DNA of 64,000 bases from Victivallis vadensis (GCF_003096415.1 NZ_QEKH01000003.1:174387-238386); one strand, 5' to 3'; positions 9,164-17,483 are shown, numbered from the stretch's first letter. Notes: generated from the sequence alone by a model not told the origin. Made by a program: numbers and translations.

Positions 9164-9574
9164 TTAAATCCCTTGACTGACGATCAGCCCCAACGCCATT
9201 GCGGCGAAGTCCGCTTTGGGAGAGGACGCAAGGCAGTCCTCCGGGCGAATGAAGACGTCGCCGAGCGTCCGGCCTTCCGGCGGAAACAGCTCGAGCAGTT
9301 TCTCCGACGCCTCGAACAGCCCGAGCGCCCGGTCGTCGCTGCCTTTCCGGAAGCGGTCGATCAGGACCAGGGTGATCCGGTCCTCCCGGATCGTGCCGGT
9401 CGCGACAAACTGGAAGTTGTCGAAGACGACCAGCACGCCCGGCAGTTTGTCCGGGTTGACCGCGGTGAGTTCGGCGAGAAACTGGTCGGCGTTCTGGATG
9501 GCGGTCACGCGCACCGTCCGGAAGTGTTCGCCGAGCAGTTCCCGCAGTTCCCGCGCAATCTCATGCAGCTTCAT
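9164..9574 (-). CDS. Mu gp37-like (DUF1834) tail-connector protein
   Basis: 136 residues, MKLHEIARELRELLGEHF at the start, behind a GGAGGGG site and immediately adjacent to the preceding stop. The alpha/beta pattern with PGVLVVFDNFQF and ITLVLIDRFRKG is like the gp37/DUF1834 group, which follows gp36 in Mu-like phages and works at the head-tail joint or as tail terminator. Gene order (capsid, gp36, gp37) agrees. The family call is moderate because it rests on overall pattern and position. Confidence 0.6.
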   Translation of the reverse strand: MKLHEIARELRELLGEHFRTVRVTAIQNADQFLAELTAVNPDKLPGVLVVFDNFQFVATGTIREDRITLVLIDRFRKGSDDRALGLFEASEKLLELFPPEGRTLGDVFIRPEDCLASSPKADFAAMALGLIVSQGI

Positions 9575-9979
9575 TCAAAACCCCTCCATGTTGTCGCGCC
9601 CGAAGACCTCCGGGTCGCTCTGGTGGAGCGTGAACACGTTCGTGCTGTTCTCCGTCGCATCCGGCAGCAGGAAAAGGCCGCTGCGAATCTCCTCAAGGTA
9701 TTTGCGCACCTGCGCGACCCGTGAGCTGACCTTTTCGGAATACTCGGCACCGGCGGCGCGGGCGTAGGCCCGCTCCTCGGCCAGCGTCAGCGTCCATCCC
9801 TTCAGCAGCGGCAGCGACGCAGCCGCCGTCACCGGGACCGCGTAACGGCGGCCGATGCAGCCGTTGATCTCGGCTTCCGCATCGGTCAGGTCAGTCACGG
9901 CGTCCGTCTCTTCAGAGTAAATCTCATCGAAGACGGTCTCCCCGATCCTGACGCGCAGTTCATCCGCGTCGGCGTACAT
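9575..9979 (-). CDS. Mu gp36-like (DUF1320) head-tail connector protein
   Basis: 134 residues starting MYADADELRVRIGE. The segment DAEAEINGCIGRRYAVPV, followed by LPLLKGWTLTLAEERAYAR, is the family signature: a helix with D-x-x-x-E-I-x-G-x-x-G-R-R-Y and a buried second helix. Members act as head-completion or connector proteins after the capsid gene. It starts four bases after the stop of the major capsid gene and is followed directly by the gp37-like gene, as in Mu. Confidence 0.75.
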   Translation of the reverse strand: MYADADELRVRIGETVFDEIYSEETDAVTDLTDAEAEINGCIGRRYAVPVTAAASLPLLKGWTLTLAEERAYARAAGAEYSEKVSSRVAQVRKYLEEIRSGLFLLPDATENSTNVFTLHQSDPEVFGRDNMEGF

Positions 9980-9982
9980 CCG

Positions 9983-11194
9983 TCACGCCTGTGCGGCGGA
10001 GTTGACGGTCACGGTGTCGGCCGCGATGTTGACGCTGCGCTGATCGGTCGCGATCTCGGCGAGCGCGGCGGCCGGAGCCTTCAGGTTCTTGATCCGGCAG
10101 CACCGCTGGTTCGCGTTGTGGAATTCCAGCGTAAACTCGCCGACCATCTTCCGGCTGATTCCGTCAGCGTCCGGCGGCGTCGAATCGGTGTCCCCGACCG
10201 GGCGCATCCAACTGAGCGCGAAGCAGTCGTCGTCGCAGAGCCAGGCGTCCGCATCGTTGAAGTCGGGGTCCCCGATGATTTCGATGTTCTGGCCGTTCGC
10301 CTCGTTGACGACCACCGCGACGTAGACGCCGCGCGCCTTGTCGTCGCGCATCACGGTGATGTTGTTCTTGTACTCGTTGGCCAGCACGCGCGCCTGATCC
10401 GGCGTGCAGTACAGCGCGGTCGGGTTGCCGCCTTCCTCGGTGACCTTCATCACCGCATCGTTGACCAGTTTGCTGGTCAGACGGCCGCCGGAAGCGTCCA
10501 CGGCGAGCGCGGTCGCGAAGTTGTAAAGGCCGCCGGCCTCTCCGAACACGTCGTTCGCTTCATCGCGTTCGGTCCGGATGCCCCAGATCGCCTGACGGTT
10601 CATGTCGCGGTCGATCTCCTGAAGGGCGAACTCCGTCTGCCGCGCGATGGAGTTCTCCACCTGGTCGATCGTCTTCGTGGCCAGCGCCGAATTGCTGATT
10701 CCGAGGTCCTTGCGGATGATCTGCGTATGATTGTACGCGCTGCCGACCGTCCGGCGGGTGTATTCGCCGTCGCCTTCGCGCGAGTTCTCCCGCACCGGCG
10801 TGCCGACGATCCGGCAGATGTCGCCCGCCGCGAGCGCGGTTTTGGCGGTGTCGCCGTTTGCCGCCACGACCGCGGCGGTGATCTTTTTGTCGGCCTCCTC
10901 CAGCGTGGCGACCTTGAATACGACCGGATGCCCGGCCACGGTGAAGCGCGTTCCGACTTTCACCCGCAGGAAGTCCGCGGCGGAAAGTGTCGCCTTGCCG
11001 GAGGCATACGCGGTCACGGTGAAGCCGCGCCCCTTGATCTGATCCTCCAGCCATTCGTGTTTGTGGTTGGTCGCCGGCGACGCCGACTTGAACCGGGACA
11101 GAAAACGTCCTTTCCCGGCGATCACGGTGTTCATCGCGCTCGAAAGGTCGCGCGCCTTGTTGGTCAGCGAATAGGTCTTGATTTCGTTCGGCAT
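9983..11194 (-). CDS. Major capsid protein, SU10-type (DUF5309)
   Basis: 403 residues, preceded by AGGAG seven bases before the ATG. The N-terminus (SAMNTVIAGKGRFLSRFKSA, then HEWLEDQIKGRG) has the F-L-S...x-EW-x-x-D pattern of SU10/DUF5309 major head proteins with the HK97 fold. A central region (AYNHTQIIRKDLGISNSAL) and the long E-loop/spine-type helix (VENSIARQTEFALQEIDRDM) follow. It forms the capsid shell and lies just after the protease-scaffold gene, as T does in Mu. There is no sign of an N-terminal pro-domain. Confidence 0.82.
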   Translation of the reverse strand: MPNEIKTYSLTNKARDLSSAMNTVIAGKGRFLSRFKSASPATNHKHEWLEDQIKGRGFTVTAYASGKATLSAADFLRVKVGTRFTVAGHPVVFKVATLEEADKKITAAVVAANGDTAKTALAAGDICRIVGTPVRENSREGDGEYTRRTVGSAYNHTQIIRKDLGISNSALATKTIDQVENSIARQTEFALQEIDRDMNRQAIWGIRTERDEANDVFGEAGGLYNFATALAVDASGGRLTSKLVNDAVMKVTEEGGNPTALYCTPDQARVLANEYKNNITVMRDDKARGVYVAVVVNEANGQNIEIIGDPDFNDADAWLCDDDCFALSWMRPVGDTDSTPPDADGISRKMVGEFTLEFHNANQRCCRIKNLKAPAAALAEIATDQRSVNIAADTVTVNSAAQA

Positions 11195-11197
11195 TGC

Positions 11198-11713
11198 TTA
11201 TCTCCTGATGGTTCTGGCGTTGTTGGTGGATTCGCGGATCGCCTTCTGCACGTCCGACAGCCCGGAGAGGTCGGACTCGGCCGGTTTGGCGTCAAGGTCC
11301 GACAGCTCCAGCACGCCGACCGGGGCGAAGATGCCGTCCTGCAGGCTGTCGCAGTAGTCGGCGAGTTCCGCCGCGCTCATCTTTTTGATGTACGGCGTAT
11401 CCAGCCGGGCCGGGGTCAGGACTCCGCGCCGGAAGCCTTCGGCGATGACCCGCCGGCGGTGTTCCGCCTCCTCGCGCTCCTGCCGCGCGGCTTCCGCGCA
11501 CTCCAGAGCTTTGACTTTTTCAGAAAGCTCCCCGGCCGCTTCCGCCTGGGTTTTCAGCGCGGCAAGGGTGACTTTGAGATTTTCCGGCGTCACGTCGTCG
11601 CCGAGCACCTCCTTCAGCACGGCGAGCAGTTCGCCGTCGGTTTTCTTCTCCGGTTCGGGTGCCGCGGGGGCGGCCGGTTCCGGAGCCGTCCGGGTCTTGG
11701 TTTCTTCAGGCAT
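11198..11713 (-). CDS. Internal in-frame scaffold protein (Mu Z-like)
   Basis: An internal ATG at 11713 is in the same frame as the protease gene (codon 195). A perfect AAAGGAGG ribosome site ends 5 nt before it. The product would be 171 residues starting MPEETKTRTAPEPAAPAAP: a flexible Pro/Ala region, then a long charged helix and a conserved-looking C-terminus. In Mu, Z is produced in this way from the 3' part of I and forms the capsid scaffold. The strong ribosome site inside a gene has no other obvious purpose. Confidence 0.72.
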   Translation of the reverse strand: MPEETKTRTAPEPAAPAAPEPEKKTDGELLAVLKEVLGDDVTPENLKVTLAALKTQAEAAGELSEKVKALECAEAARQEREEAEHRRRVIAEGFRRGVLTPARLDTPYIKKMSAAELADYCDSLQDGIFAPVGVLELSDLDAKPAESDLSGLSDVQKAIRESTNNARTIRR

Positions 11714-12295
11714 CTTGGCCTCCTTTGATTGGGTTATGGATTCCTGTGCCGCCCGGACCTGCTCCGGGGTCACGTCGTCTTCATCTTCGCTCGCGGCGAG
11801 GTCCGCCGGATGCTGCAGACAGGGGTTGTTGGTCAGCGCCACGCTCTGGACGCGCAGCGGGCTTTTGCCGTCGAGTCCCCGGATCGACGGCGAGAAATAG
11901 CGGAACTGCCCCGCCTTCATCACCTCCCGGCCGATCGGCAGCCACTCCGCGTCGGTCAGATAGAGCGCGTCGCCGCGCGCCTCCAACCTGCCGAACCCCG
12001 CGACGCCGCTGTAACGCGGCAGCTTCTTCAGGAGTTCGGTTTCGTCGATGCCGAGCTTGCCGGCCAGATTGCTGACCACGTGCTGGCAGTCGATCGGGAT
12101 TTTCGCGCCCTTCGCCTGTTGATAGGCCGCGATGTCCTGCAGTTCCTGGGCTGAAAGTTCGAGGTTCACCGGCATCGAATCGCGCCGCGTGATGATGTTG
12201 TCCCCGGCGCGCAGGATCGGCCACGACACCGGCAGCCCTTCCGCGTCGCGTCCCACTTCCGACAGTTCCAGGCCGGAGTATTCCGTGATTTTCAT
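11198..12295 (-). CDS. Mu I-like prohead protease with embedded scaffold
   Basis: 365 residues. Residues about 1-180 match the Mu protein I family of prohead proteases (GLPVSWPILRAGDNIITRRD, IPIDCQHVVSNLAGKLG, FRYFSPSIRGLDGKSPLRVQ, VALTNNPCLQ). Residues 195-365 are a charged, Ala/Glu-rich coiled-coil scaffold. As in Mu, where Z is the C-terminal part of I, the scaffold half has its own start site inside the gene. The protein cleaves the scaffold during head maturation. Near the C-terminus a SDLSGLSD stretch is encoded by an in-frame TCCGAC-type repeat (about 11249-11277). Confidence 0.82.
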   Translation of the reverse strand: MKITEYSGLELSEVGRDAEGLPVSWPILRAGDNIITRRDSMPVNLELSAQELQDIAAYQQAKGAKIPIDCQHVVSNLAGKLGIDETELLKKLPRYSGVAGFGRLEARGDALYLTDAEWLPIGREVMKAGQFRYFSPSIRGLDGKSPLRVQSVALTNNPCLQHPADLAASEDEDDVTPEQVRAAQESITQSKEAKMPEETKTRTAPEPAAPAAPEPEKKTDGELLAVLKEVLGDDVTPENLKVTLAALKTQAEAAGELSEKVKALECAEAARQEREEAEHRRRVIAEGFRRGVLTPARLDTPYIKKMSAAELADYCDSLQDGIFAPVGVLELSDLDAKPAESDLSGLSDVQKAIRESTNNARTIRR

Positions 12296-12320
12296 TTGCG
12301 CAAACCTTTTGTTAGATAAT

Positions 12321-12354
12321 GTCGGACAAGTCCGACCAGTCAGACCTGTCCGAC
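12321..12354. repeat. TCCGAC 9-bp tandem repeat tract
   Basis: Four units between the protease gene and a hairpin element, overlapping the upstream edge of a plus-strand promoter-like sequence. Confidence 0.85.
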
Positions 12355-12448
12355 TTGATTTTTCGGTAAAACGTGGTATAGTGAAAGTTGAGCGGTTTGG
12401 CGCGTTAGCTCACGATTGAGTGTGCCTTTCGCCGCTCTTTTCTTATTT
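12355..12448 (+). ncRNA. Candidate small structured RNA, antisense to head operon
   Basis: On the plus strand, TTGATT (12355-12360), a 16-nt spacer and TATAGT (12377-12382) form a promoter-like pair. About 7 nt later begins a three-tier stem: GAGCGG 12390-12395 with CCGCTC 12432-12437, GGCGC 12399-12403 with GTGCC 12422-12426, and CTCA 12409-12412 with TGAG 12417-12420. TTTT follows from 12438. The product would be a 50-60 nt RNA made almost entirely of this structure. It runs against the flow of the leftward head genes. Confidence 0.4.
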
Positions 12449-13813
12449 CAGCGTCCATTCCGAATCGCCGTAATCGTCACCGGCGTTGTTCCAGCTTACC
12501 AGCTTCAGCTCCTTGCCGTCCCACACCAGCACGCAGTAAGCCTGCGTCTGCGGATTGTGCAGCACGATCCGCTTCAGGCAAATCGGAACCTTTCTCATTT
12601 CTCTATGGGTTCCCTCCGTCACCATCGCCCGCTTCAGGCTGACGACGACGCGGCAGTTCTGGTTGCCGAGCGTTTCCTTCAGCAGCCGGATCGCAGCGTC
12701 CGGATCGGCGAACAGCTCCTTGTGGTTCCGCCACAGGTGTTCGATTCCATAATGCGGATTGCCGCGGCCGAGCTTGACCGGCAGCTCCGGCAGCCCGGCA
12801 GCCTCGGCGGCGCGCGGATTCAACTTTGCGACCTCGAACGGTTCCTTCGGGAACTTGTCGATCACGCTGCCGGGAACGTTCTTCCCCTGGCGGCCGGCCT
12901 GCTCGAACGCCCGGTTGACCTCCTTGTAGTCCGGCAGGCGATCCGGGTCAAGGCCGACCTTTTCAATTTCTTTCCTCGCGGATTCCTTCATCGCGTCGAA
13001 ACCGTCCTTCACCGCACCGAGTTCCGGCAGCGGCGACGGCGCGGTCCCCTGAAGCGGCGGCGCGGCGATCAGCCCGACGCTGCCGAGCTCCTGATTCCGG
13101 ACCGCCTCCTCGGCCTGGCGAACGATCGAAGCCCGGCTGACCGGATGCAGGCTGGATAAATCGTGCGTTTCAAACGCCTGCGCCGGGTCAAACGCAAAGC
13201 CGCTGCGGCTTTCGAGCTTCACCTGATCCGACGGCGTCGGCGTCTTGACCTTGCCTTTCCCCGCCCGCTTCTCGCTGCACTCCTCCAGTTCGCAGGTGCA
13301 GTTGAATTCCCACGGCGGCGTATGCGTCCGCAGCCACGGATCATCTTTTCGGATGATCATTCCATCGTATTTCTGATGGGAGGCGCGCGGTTTTTTGCTC
13401 CGTACCGACGCGCGGTAGATCACATACGGGAACGCCTCCAGATGGCCGGGAGAGTACATCCGCTCGTAAGTTCCGACCGCTTTCGCCATTTTCGCATTCT
13501 GGTCGATAATCAGATTCAGCCGCGAAGTCGAACCGATGTTCGTCAGAGCGTTGCTCCCGTCATCCAGACCGTGCTGCCGGGCGAACCGGCGCATCCGGTT
13601 CCGGCATTCGTCCCGGCTGATTCCGCCTTTCAGGTAATCGTCCAGCGTGGAGCGGTAATAGTCCGCTACGTGCGCCTGCGAAATGCGCGAGGAAAAAAAC
13701 GATCCCGCCCGGATGCCCGGCGGCACGTCCCGCGCGATTTCCCTGCTGCTTTTCGCGGTCGGCAGATTCACGCGGGTTTCGATGAAGTTGCGCTGTGCGC
13801 CCTGATGCAGCAT
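12443..13813 (-). CDS. Mu F-like minor head protein with C-terminal PBECR-type nuclease domain
   Basis: 456 residues. The N-terminal half (about 1-210) is the Mu F / SPP1 gp7 head-morphogenesis family: helical start, SKKPRASHQKYDGMIIRKDD, and the WEFNCTCELEE finish that corresponds to the usual W-P-x-x-C-x-C motif. The C-terminal 120 residues (GRGNPHYGIEHLWRNHKELF, then QNCRVVVSLKRAMV and AYCVLVWDGKELKLVSW) look like the phage Barnase-EndoU-ColicinE5-RelE-like (PBECR) domains often fused to this family. The head domain helps build and fill the prohead. The C-terminal domain may be an injected RNase or tRNase. A ribosome site AAAGGAG precedes the ATG. Confidence 0.72.
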   Translation of the reverse strand: MLHQGAQRNFIETRVNLPTAKSSREIARDVPPGIRAGSFFSSRISQAHVADYYRSTLDDYLKGGISRDECRNRMRRFARQHGLDDGSNALTNIGSTSRLNLIIDQNAKMAKAVGTYERMYSPGHLEAFPYVIYRASVRSKKPRASHQKYDGMIIRKDDPWLRTHTPPWEFNCTCELEECSEKRAGKGKVKTPTPSDQVKLESRSGFAFDPAQAFETHDLSSLHPVSRASIVRQAEEAVRNQELGSVGLIAAPPLQGTAPSPLPELGAVKDGFDAMKESARKEIEKVGLDPDRLPDYKEVNRAFEQAGRQGKNVPGSVIDKFPKEPFEVAKLNPRAAEAAGLPELPVKLGRGNPHYGIEHLWRNHKELFADPDAAIRLLKETLGNQNCRVVVSLKRAMVTEGTHREMRKVPICLKRIVLHNPQTQAYCVLVWDGKELKLVSWNNAGDDYGDSEWTLK

Positions 13814-13834
13814 CGGCTTCTCTCCTTTGGCGGA

Positions 13835-14368
13835 CTAAAAGTTCTCTTTAAAAAAATTCACGGTGGCGGCTTCAAGTTCCGCATCATCGGGCCACCACGG
13901 CCGGGGCTTCTGCGGTCTGGTTTTCGGCGTCAGCACAAACATCGGACGCCCCAGTTTCTCCCCTTTGCCGGGGGTCTTGAACAGATACGCGCGATTTCGT
14001 TTCCGGCTGCGGAGCAGGATAAAATAGTTTTCGCCGTAGGTGCTCGCGAAGTCCTCCTTGTTGGAGTTCCATTTCGTCGGAATGGCCAGGACCTTGCCGT
14101 TGGAACTCTGGATCGGTCCGCCGGAATGGATATGCTCGCCGATGCGCGCGTCGGGGCCATCCAGCAGGATTTCCGCCGTGAGCCCCTCCTCGCGGGTGGT
14201 GATCGCGTCCGCCACCCGCGGACCGATCCGGTCGCCCAACTTGAGCGCCTTTTGTTCGACGAGCCGCCGGACCGCCTCCGTCCAGGCGGCGAGATGGGCC
14301 TGCGGGCTTAACGCGTCAAGCTGCCGGAGCGTTTCCGCGTCATTTACCTCGATTCTTACCTTCGGCAT
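13835..14368 (-). CDS. Virion morphogenesis protein, Mu G-like by position
   Basis: 177 residues starting MPKVRIEVNDAETLRQLDAL. The ATG at 14368 follows GGAG and lies inside the portal gene's last 29 bases. A helical N-terminus with a basic amphipathic stretch is followed by a beta-rich part (RSRKRNRAYLFKTPGKG, RPMFVLTPKTRP). The pattern is like the phage virion-morphogenesis/HK97 gp10 proteins that complete the head or tail. It lies between portal and F rather than after F, so the G assignment is tentative. Confidence 0.55.
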   Translation of the reverse strand: MPKVRIEVNDAETLRQLDALSPQAHLAAWTEAVRRLVEQKALKLGDRIGPRVADAITTREEGLTAEILLDGPDARIGEHIHSGGPIQSSNGKVLAIPTKWNSNKEDFASTYGENYFILLRSRKRNRAYLFKTPGKGEKLGRPMFVLTPKTRPQKPRPWWPDDAELEAATVNFFKENF

Positions 14369-15878
14369 ACCGCTTCTCCATCTCTCTGGTCATCAATGTT
14401 TCCATGCCGGAGCCGCCGGTGATTTCAAACTCAGTTCCGCGCAGACGCTCCCGGCGCTCTTCGTCGCTGAGCGTTTCGTCGTCGAGGATTTCCACGATCC
14501 GGTCGGCGGCATCCGCCGCCGGGCCGAACAGCTCCTCCAGAGCGTCGGACAAGTCAGACCGGTCCGGCTTGTCCGGCAGCTCCGCCAGCTCAAGGGCCGG
14601 GCCGACTTGGCCGACTTCCGGCGGCGGTTCATAGGTCAGCGGCAGGCCGAACATCTTCGACACCGCCGCGACATCCGCCTTGTAGCCGACGGCGGCCAGC
14701 GACTGAATCGTCTGAGCCAGGATCAGGTTCTTCTCGGCGGCGGCTTTTTCGTCCTCCGGCGGCTCTGTTTCGATCTGCAGCCGCGGCGACGGAACACCGG
14801 GCGGATAATTGCAGCGCATCCAGACCGCGAAGAGGTCACGGTTGACCGTTTCCTCCAGCGCCCGCGCATCGGCGGCGAGAATGTCGTGCCGGACCTCGCT
14901 TTGCGCATCGCCCCCGGAGAGGCCGGAGGAGTCGCCGCTCGAAGCGGTCTGGCCGAGCAGCACCTTCGTGATCGCGTCGTCGAGATACTCCAGCAGCCGG
15001 AAATAGACGTCGCCGGTGGTGCTGGCCGCCTGCAGAAGTTCGACTTCGACGTTGCGCGAAAACACGCCGCCGCCGCGCGGGCCGAAATTGCTGATCAGGT
15101 CGTTCAGCGTGACCTTCTCCTTCTCCCAGGTCGCCTGGTCCACCGTCGCCCGGACAAACGGCATCCCGTACCGTTCGATGAAGCTGAGCAGGTCCTTGTG
15201 GTTGATCTGCGAAAAGCAAAAGAGCCACGCCAACGGCCGGATCAGCCCGCCGCGCACCGGGTCGATTCCGTCGTGCAGCGCGTGAAACACGAGTTTCCCG
15301 TATCCCGGTTCCTCGCCCTCGTAGAGGTGGCCGGTCGTGCGCAGCCGCGGCGAATAACTTTTTGTGAAGCTGAAAAAGCGCTGTTCGACCGGCCGGAACC
15401 CGTAAAATCCCAGCCCGCCCGGCCGCCATACGATTTCCGCCGCCGCAAATCCCGGCAGCACCGCGTCGGTCAGCCCGGCCAGAAGTTGCGGGAAGCTCCA
15501 GAGCCGTCCCGCCTTCGGGTGCGCCGTCCCCGCCGCGTCAAGATCGCTTTTAAGCCGCTTTGCGGCCTCCGTGGCGCGCGTTGAGCCGTCCCCCGGCTCG
15601 ATGTGCCAGCGGCATCCTGTCAGCGCGTTGCGGCGCGTCCGCAGCGCGTGAGCGACCGCCGGGCTTTTTTCCGGCAGCTCCCGGCTCAGCCGGCACTGCG
15701 CCTCGACGTCCCCGCCGTTCGCCTGAACCAGAATCCGGTCCACGTCGCGCGGCGTCAGCCCCCGCGACACGTCCAGCCCCTCCCGGTCCGTCAGCGGCTG
15801 CATCACGATCTGCATGCCGCTCGCCGGTTTCGACTCCGTCGTTTCCGGTATCAGCCGCCCGTATCGGTCAAGAATCAT
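14340..15878 (-). CDS. Mu gp29-like portal protein (DUF935)
   Basis: 512 residues, near the usual length of gp29. MILDRYGRLIPE at the start, then RGLTPRDVDRILVQANGGDV, the SPAVAHALRTRRNALTGCRW segment, and GYGKLVFHALHDGIDPVRGG are typical of the DUF935 portal family. It forms the dodecameric DNA gate at one head vertex and receives the terminase. A GAGAGGTGG ribosome site precedes the start. Near the C-terminus, codons for DKPDRSDLSDALEE come from an in-frame TCCGAC-type repeat (14544-14577), in a linker where an insertion can be tolerated. Confidence 0.83.
   Translation of the reverse strand: MILDRYGRLIPETTESKPASGMQIVMQPLTDREGLDVSRGLTPRDVDRILVQANGGDVEAQCRLSRELPEKSPAVAHALRTRRNALTGCRWHIEPGDGSTRATEAAKRLKSDLDAAGTAHPKAGRLWSFPQLLAGLTDAVLPGFAAAEIVWRPGGLGFYGFRPVEQRFFSFTKSYSPRLRTTGHLYEGEEPGYGKLVFHALHDGIDPVRGGLIRPLAWLFCFSQINHKDLLSFIERYGMPFVRATVDQATWEKEKVTLNDLISNFGPRGGGVFSRNVEVELLQAASTTGDVYFRLLEYLDDAITKVLLGQTASSGDSSGLSGGDAQSEVRHDILAADARALEETVNRDLFAVWMRCNYPPGVPSPRLQIETEPPEDEKAAAEKNLILAQTIQSLAAVGYKADVAAVSKMFGLPLTYEPPPEVGQVGPALELAELPDKPDRSDLSDALEELFGPAADAADRIVEILDDETLSDEERRERLRGTEFEITGGSGMETLMTREMEKRYAEGKNRGK
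14544..14577. repeat. In-frame TCCGAC-type repeat inside the portal gene
   Basis: Degenerate units TCGGAC, TCAGAC, TCCGGC and TCCGGC at 9-bp spacing, encoding a Ser/Asp-rich linker. Confidence 0.7.
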
Positions 15879-15902
15879 AAACCACCTCTCAAGTTAAAAC
15901 AT

Positions 15903-15929
15903 TGTCCGACCGGTCCGACCGGTCCGACT
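15903..15929. repeat. TCCGAC 9-bp tandem repeat tract
   Basis: Three perfect TCCGAC units between the portal and terminase genes. Confidence 0.85.
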
Positions 15930-15940
15930 GATTTGACCGG

Positions 15941-17464
15941 TTACCATGCGTTCCGGCCGGTCCTGTATCTGGCGTACCGGTCGTATTCTCCGCCGCCGGC
16001 CGCCGCAGGGCGTTCCGGCACCGCCATGAAACACGGGCCGCCGTCGATCGTTTCGCCCGCCCAGACCGCCAGCGCGCCGGCAGTCATCAGGTCACAGTGC
16101 GAATCCGGCAGCAGTTCGTTTCGCGACGCCGCGAAAACGAGCCGGTCCGACGCGCTCGCGGTCTTCCGCATCGCCGCCACGTCGGAAGCGATTTCCGGAT
16201 AAGCCGCCGGCAGCAACTGTCGCCGCGCCTCATAGACCCCCTGCAGCATCGTATACATCGCAAGTTTGAACGGGGCCGTAAATTTCGGTCCGAGAAAACG
16301 GCCGAAATAGAGCGCCTCCAGTGATGCGCAGTCGCTGGTTCCAAGCCCCGACGCGTCCCCCGCGCCGACCGCATACGGCAGCCCGTCGAGAATCGCTTCG
16401 ACAACCCGCCGCTGGCTTTCGACCTTGCAGTTCTTGAAGGTCAGGCACGCCGCCAGCCGGTAGATGTCGCCCGGCAGCCGTTCGTTGAGCCAGATGCAGG
16501 CGAGGTCGCCGGTTACCGCGATGTCCCAGCCGAAGCAGACCCGGCCGGACCAGCCGGACAAGTCGGACAGGTCCGACCAGTAGCGCCGGTCGGCGTAAAG
16601 TCCGACACACGGATCGGCAAGGTCCAGCGGCCCGGCGTTCCCGGTCAGATGCTTGCGCAGAATCTCGAATTTCTGTTTCGCCGCGGCCAGATCAACCGGC
16701 GTGATCGCCTGCTGCCCGGTCGCCTGATTCGGAATGCACAGATACTGGCTCTCGAACGCGCCTCGGTTGACGCAGCCGCGGCGGATCTGTTCGCGGAACT
16801 CCTCCCGCGTCTGTACCGGACGCCCCTTTTTGCGCTTGACCTCGTTGACCTTTTCGACGAAGCTCTCGGCAATCGCGTCGTCCAGCGTGGTTCGGTGGAA
16901 CGAAAATCCTTTCGGATTCTCCCCCGCCGCCTCGCGGCAGAGCTGCGCAAACTGCGTATTTTCCGAGCCGTCCGCGCTGTATGCCGATACGATTTCAAGC
17001 TGGCCGCCCCATGTGATGCACGGATAAGCCATCGCGTAGAGGGTTTCCTGATTTTCGTGCAGGTCCATTTCGTCGAGCAGGATGTCGCCGCCTTTGCCGG
17101 CGAATGCCAGCGGATTGCTCGAAAGCGAGCAGATTCGCGCCCCGTTCCGGAACCGCACCACGAATGCCGTGATCCCGTGCTGTTCGTCCACGACTTCGAC
17201 GTTGTCGCCTTCCAGACCGCGCGCCACGGCGTTCGCCTCGCGGCACCACATCGCGACGTAGTCGGTGATGAACTCTTTCGCGGTCAGGGTGTCGCGGGAG
17301 CTGACCCATTGAACAAAACTGCTGCCGTCTTTTTCGCGCAGGCATTTGCGCACGGCCCGGTAGCTCGTGCCGTAGGTAATGCCGATCCGGCGCGATTTCT
17401 CGTAGAGCTTGAGCGGCGATTCGTCGTTGATCCAGCGCTGTTGATACGGCAGAAAATATCCCAT
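15941..17464 (-). CDS. Mu gp28-like terminase large subunit
   Basis: 507 residues. An N-terminal ATPase has a degenerate Walker A (KSRRIGITYGTS) and Walker B DILLDEMD followed by the coupling S-A-Y. The C-terminal RNase H-like nuclease shows FGWDIAVTGDLACIW (first acidic residue), GAGDASGLGTSD and a final DSHCDLMTAGALAVWAG. It packages DNA into the prohead by a headful-type mechanism. The start at 17464 has GGAGG six bases upstream. A short block, RYWSDLSDLSGWSGR, is encoded by an in-frame TCCGAC repeat at about 16545-16579. This lies exactly between the ATPase and nuclease domains. Confidence 0.85.
   Translation of the reverse strand: MGYFLPYQQRWINDESPLKLYEKSRRIGITYGTSYRAVRKCLREKDGSSFVQWVSSRDTLTAKEFITDYVAMWCREANAVARGLEGDNVEVVDEQHGITAFVVRFRNGARICSLSSNPLAFAGKGGDILLDEMDLHENQETLYAMAYPCITWGGQLEIVSAYSADGSENTQFAQLCREAAGENPKGFSFHRTTLDDAIAESFVEKVNEVKRKKGRPVQTREEFREQIRRGCVNRGAFESQYLCIPNQATGQQAITPVDLAAAKQKFEILRKHLTGNAGPLDLADPCVGLYADRRYWSDLSDLSGWSGRVCFGWDIAVTGDLACIWLNERLPGDIYRLAACLTFKNCKVESQRRVVEAILDGLPYAVGAGDASGLGTSDCASLEALYFGRFLGPKFTAPFKLAMYTMLQGVYEARRQLLPAAYPEIASDVAAMRKTASASDRLVFAASRNELLPDSHCDLMTAGALAVWAGETIDGGPCFMAVPERPAAAGGGEYDRYARYRTGRNAW
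16545..16579. repeat. In-frame TCCGAC-type repeat inside the terminase gene
   Basis: Units GCCGGAC, CCGGAC, TCGGAC and TCCGAC at 9-bp spacing encode the interdomain linker SDLSDLSGWSG. Confidence 0.7.
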
Positions 17465-17483
17465 GAAAACCTCCGGTTTTCGA

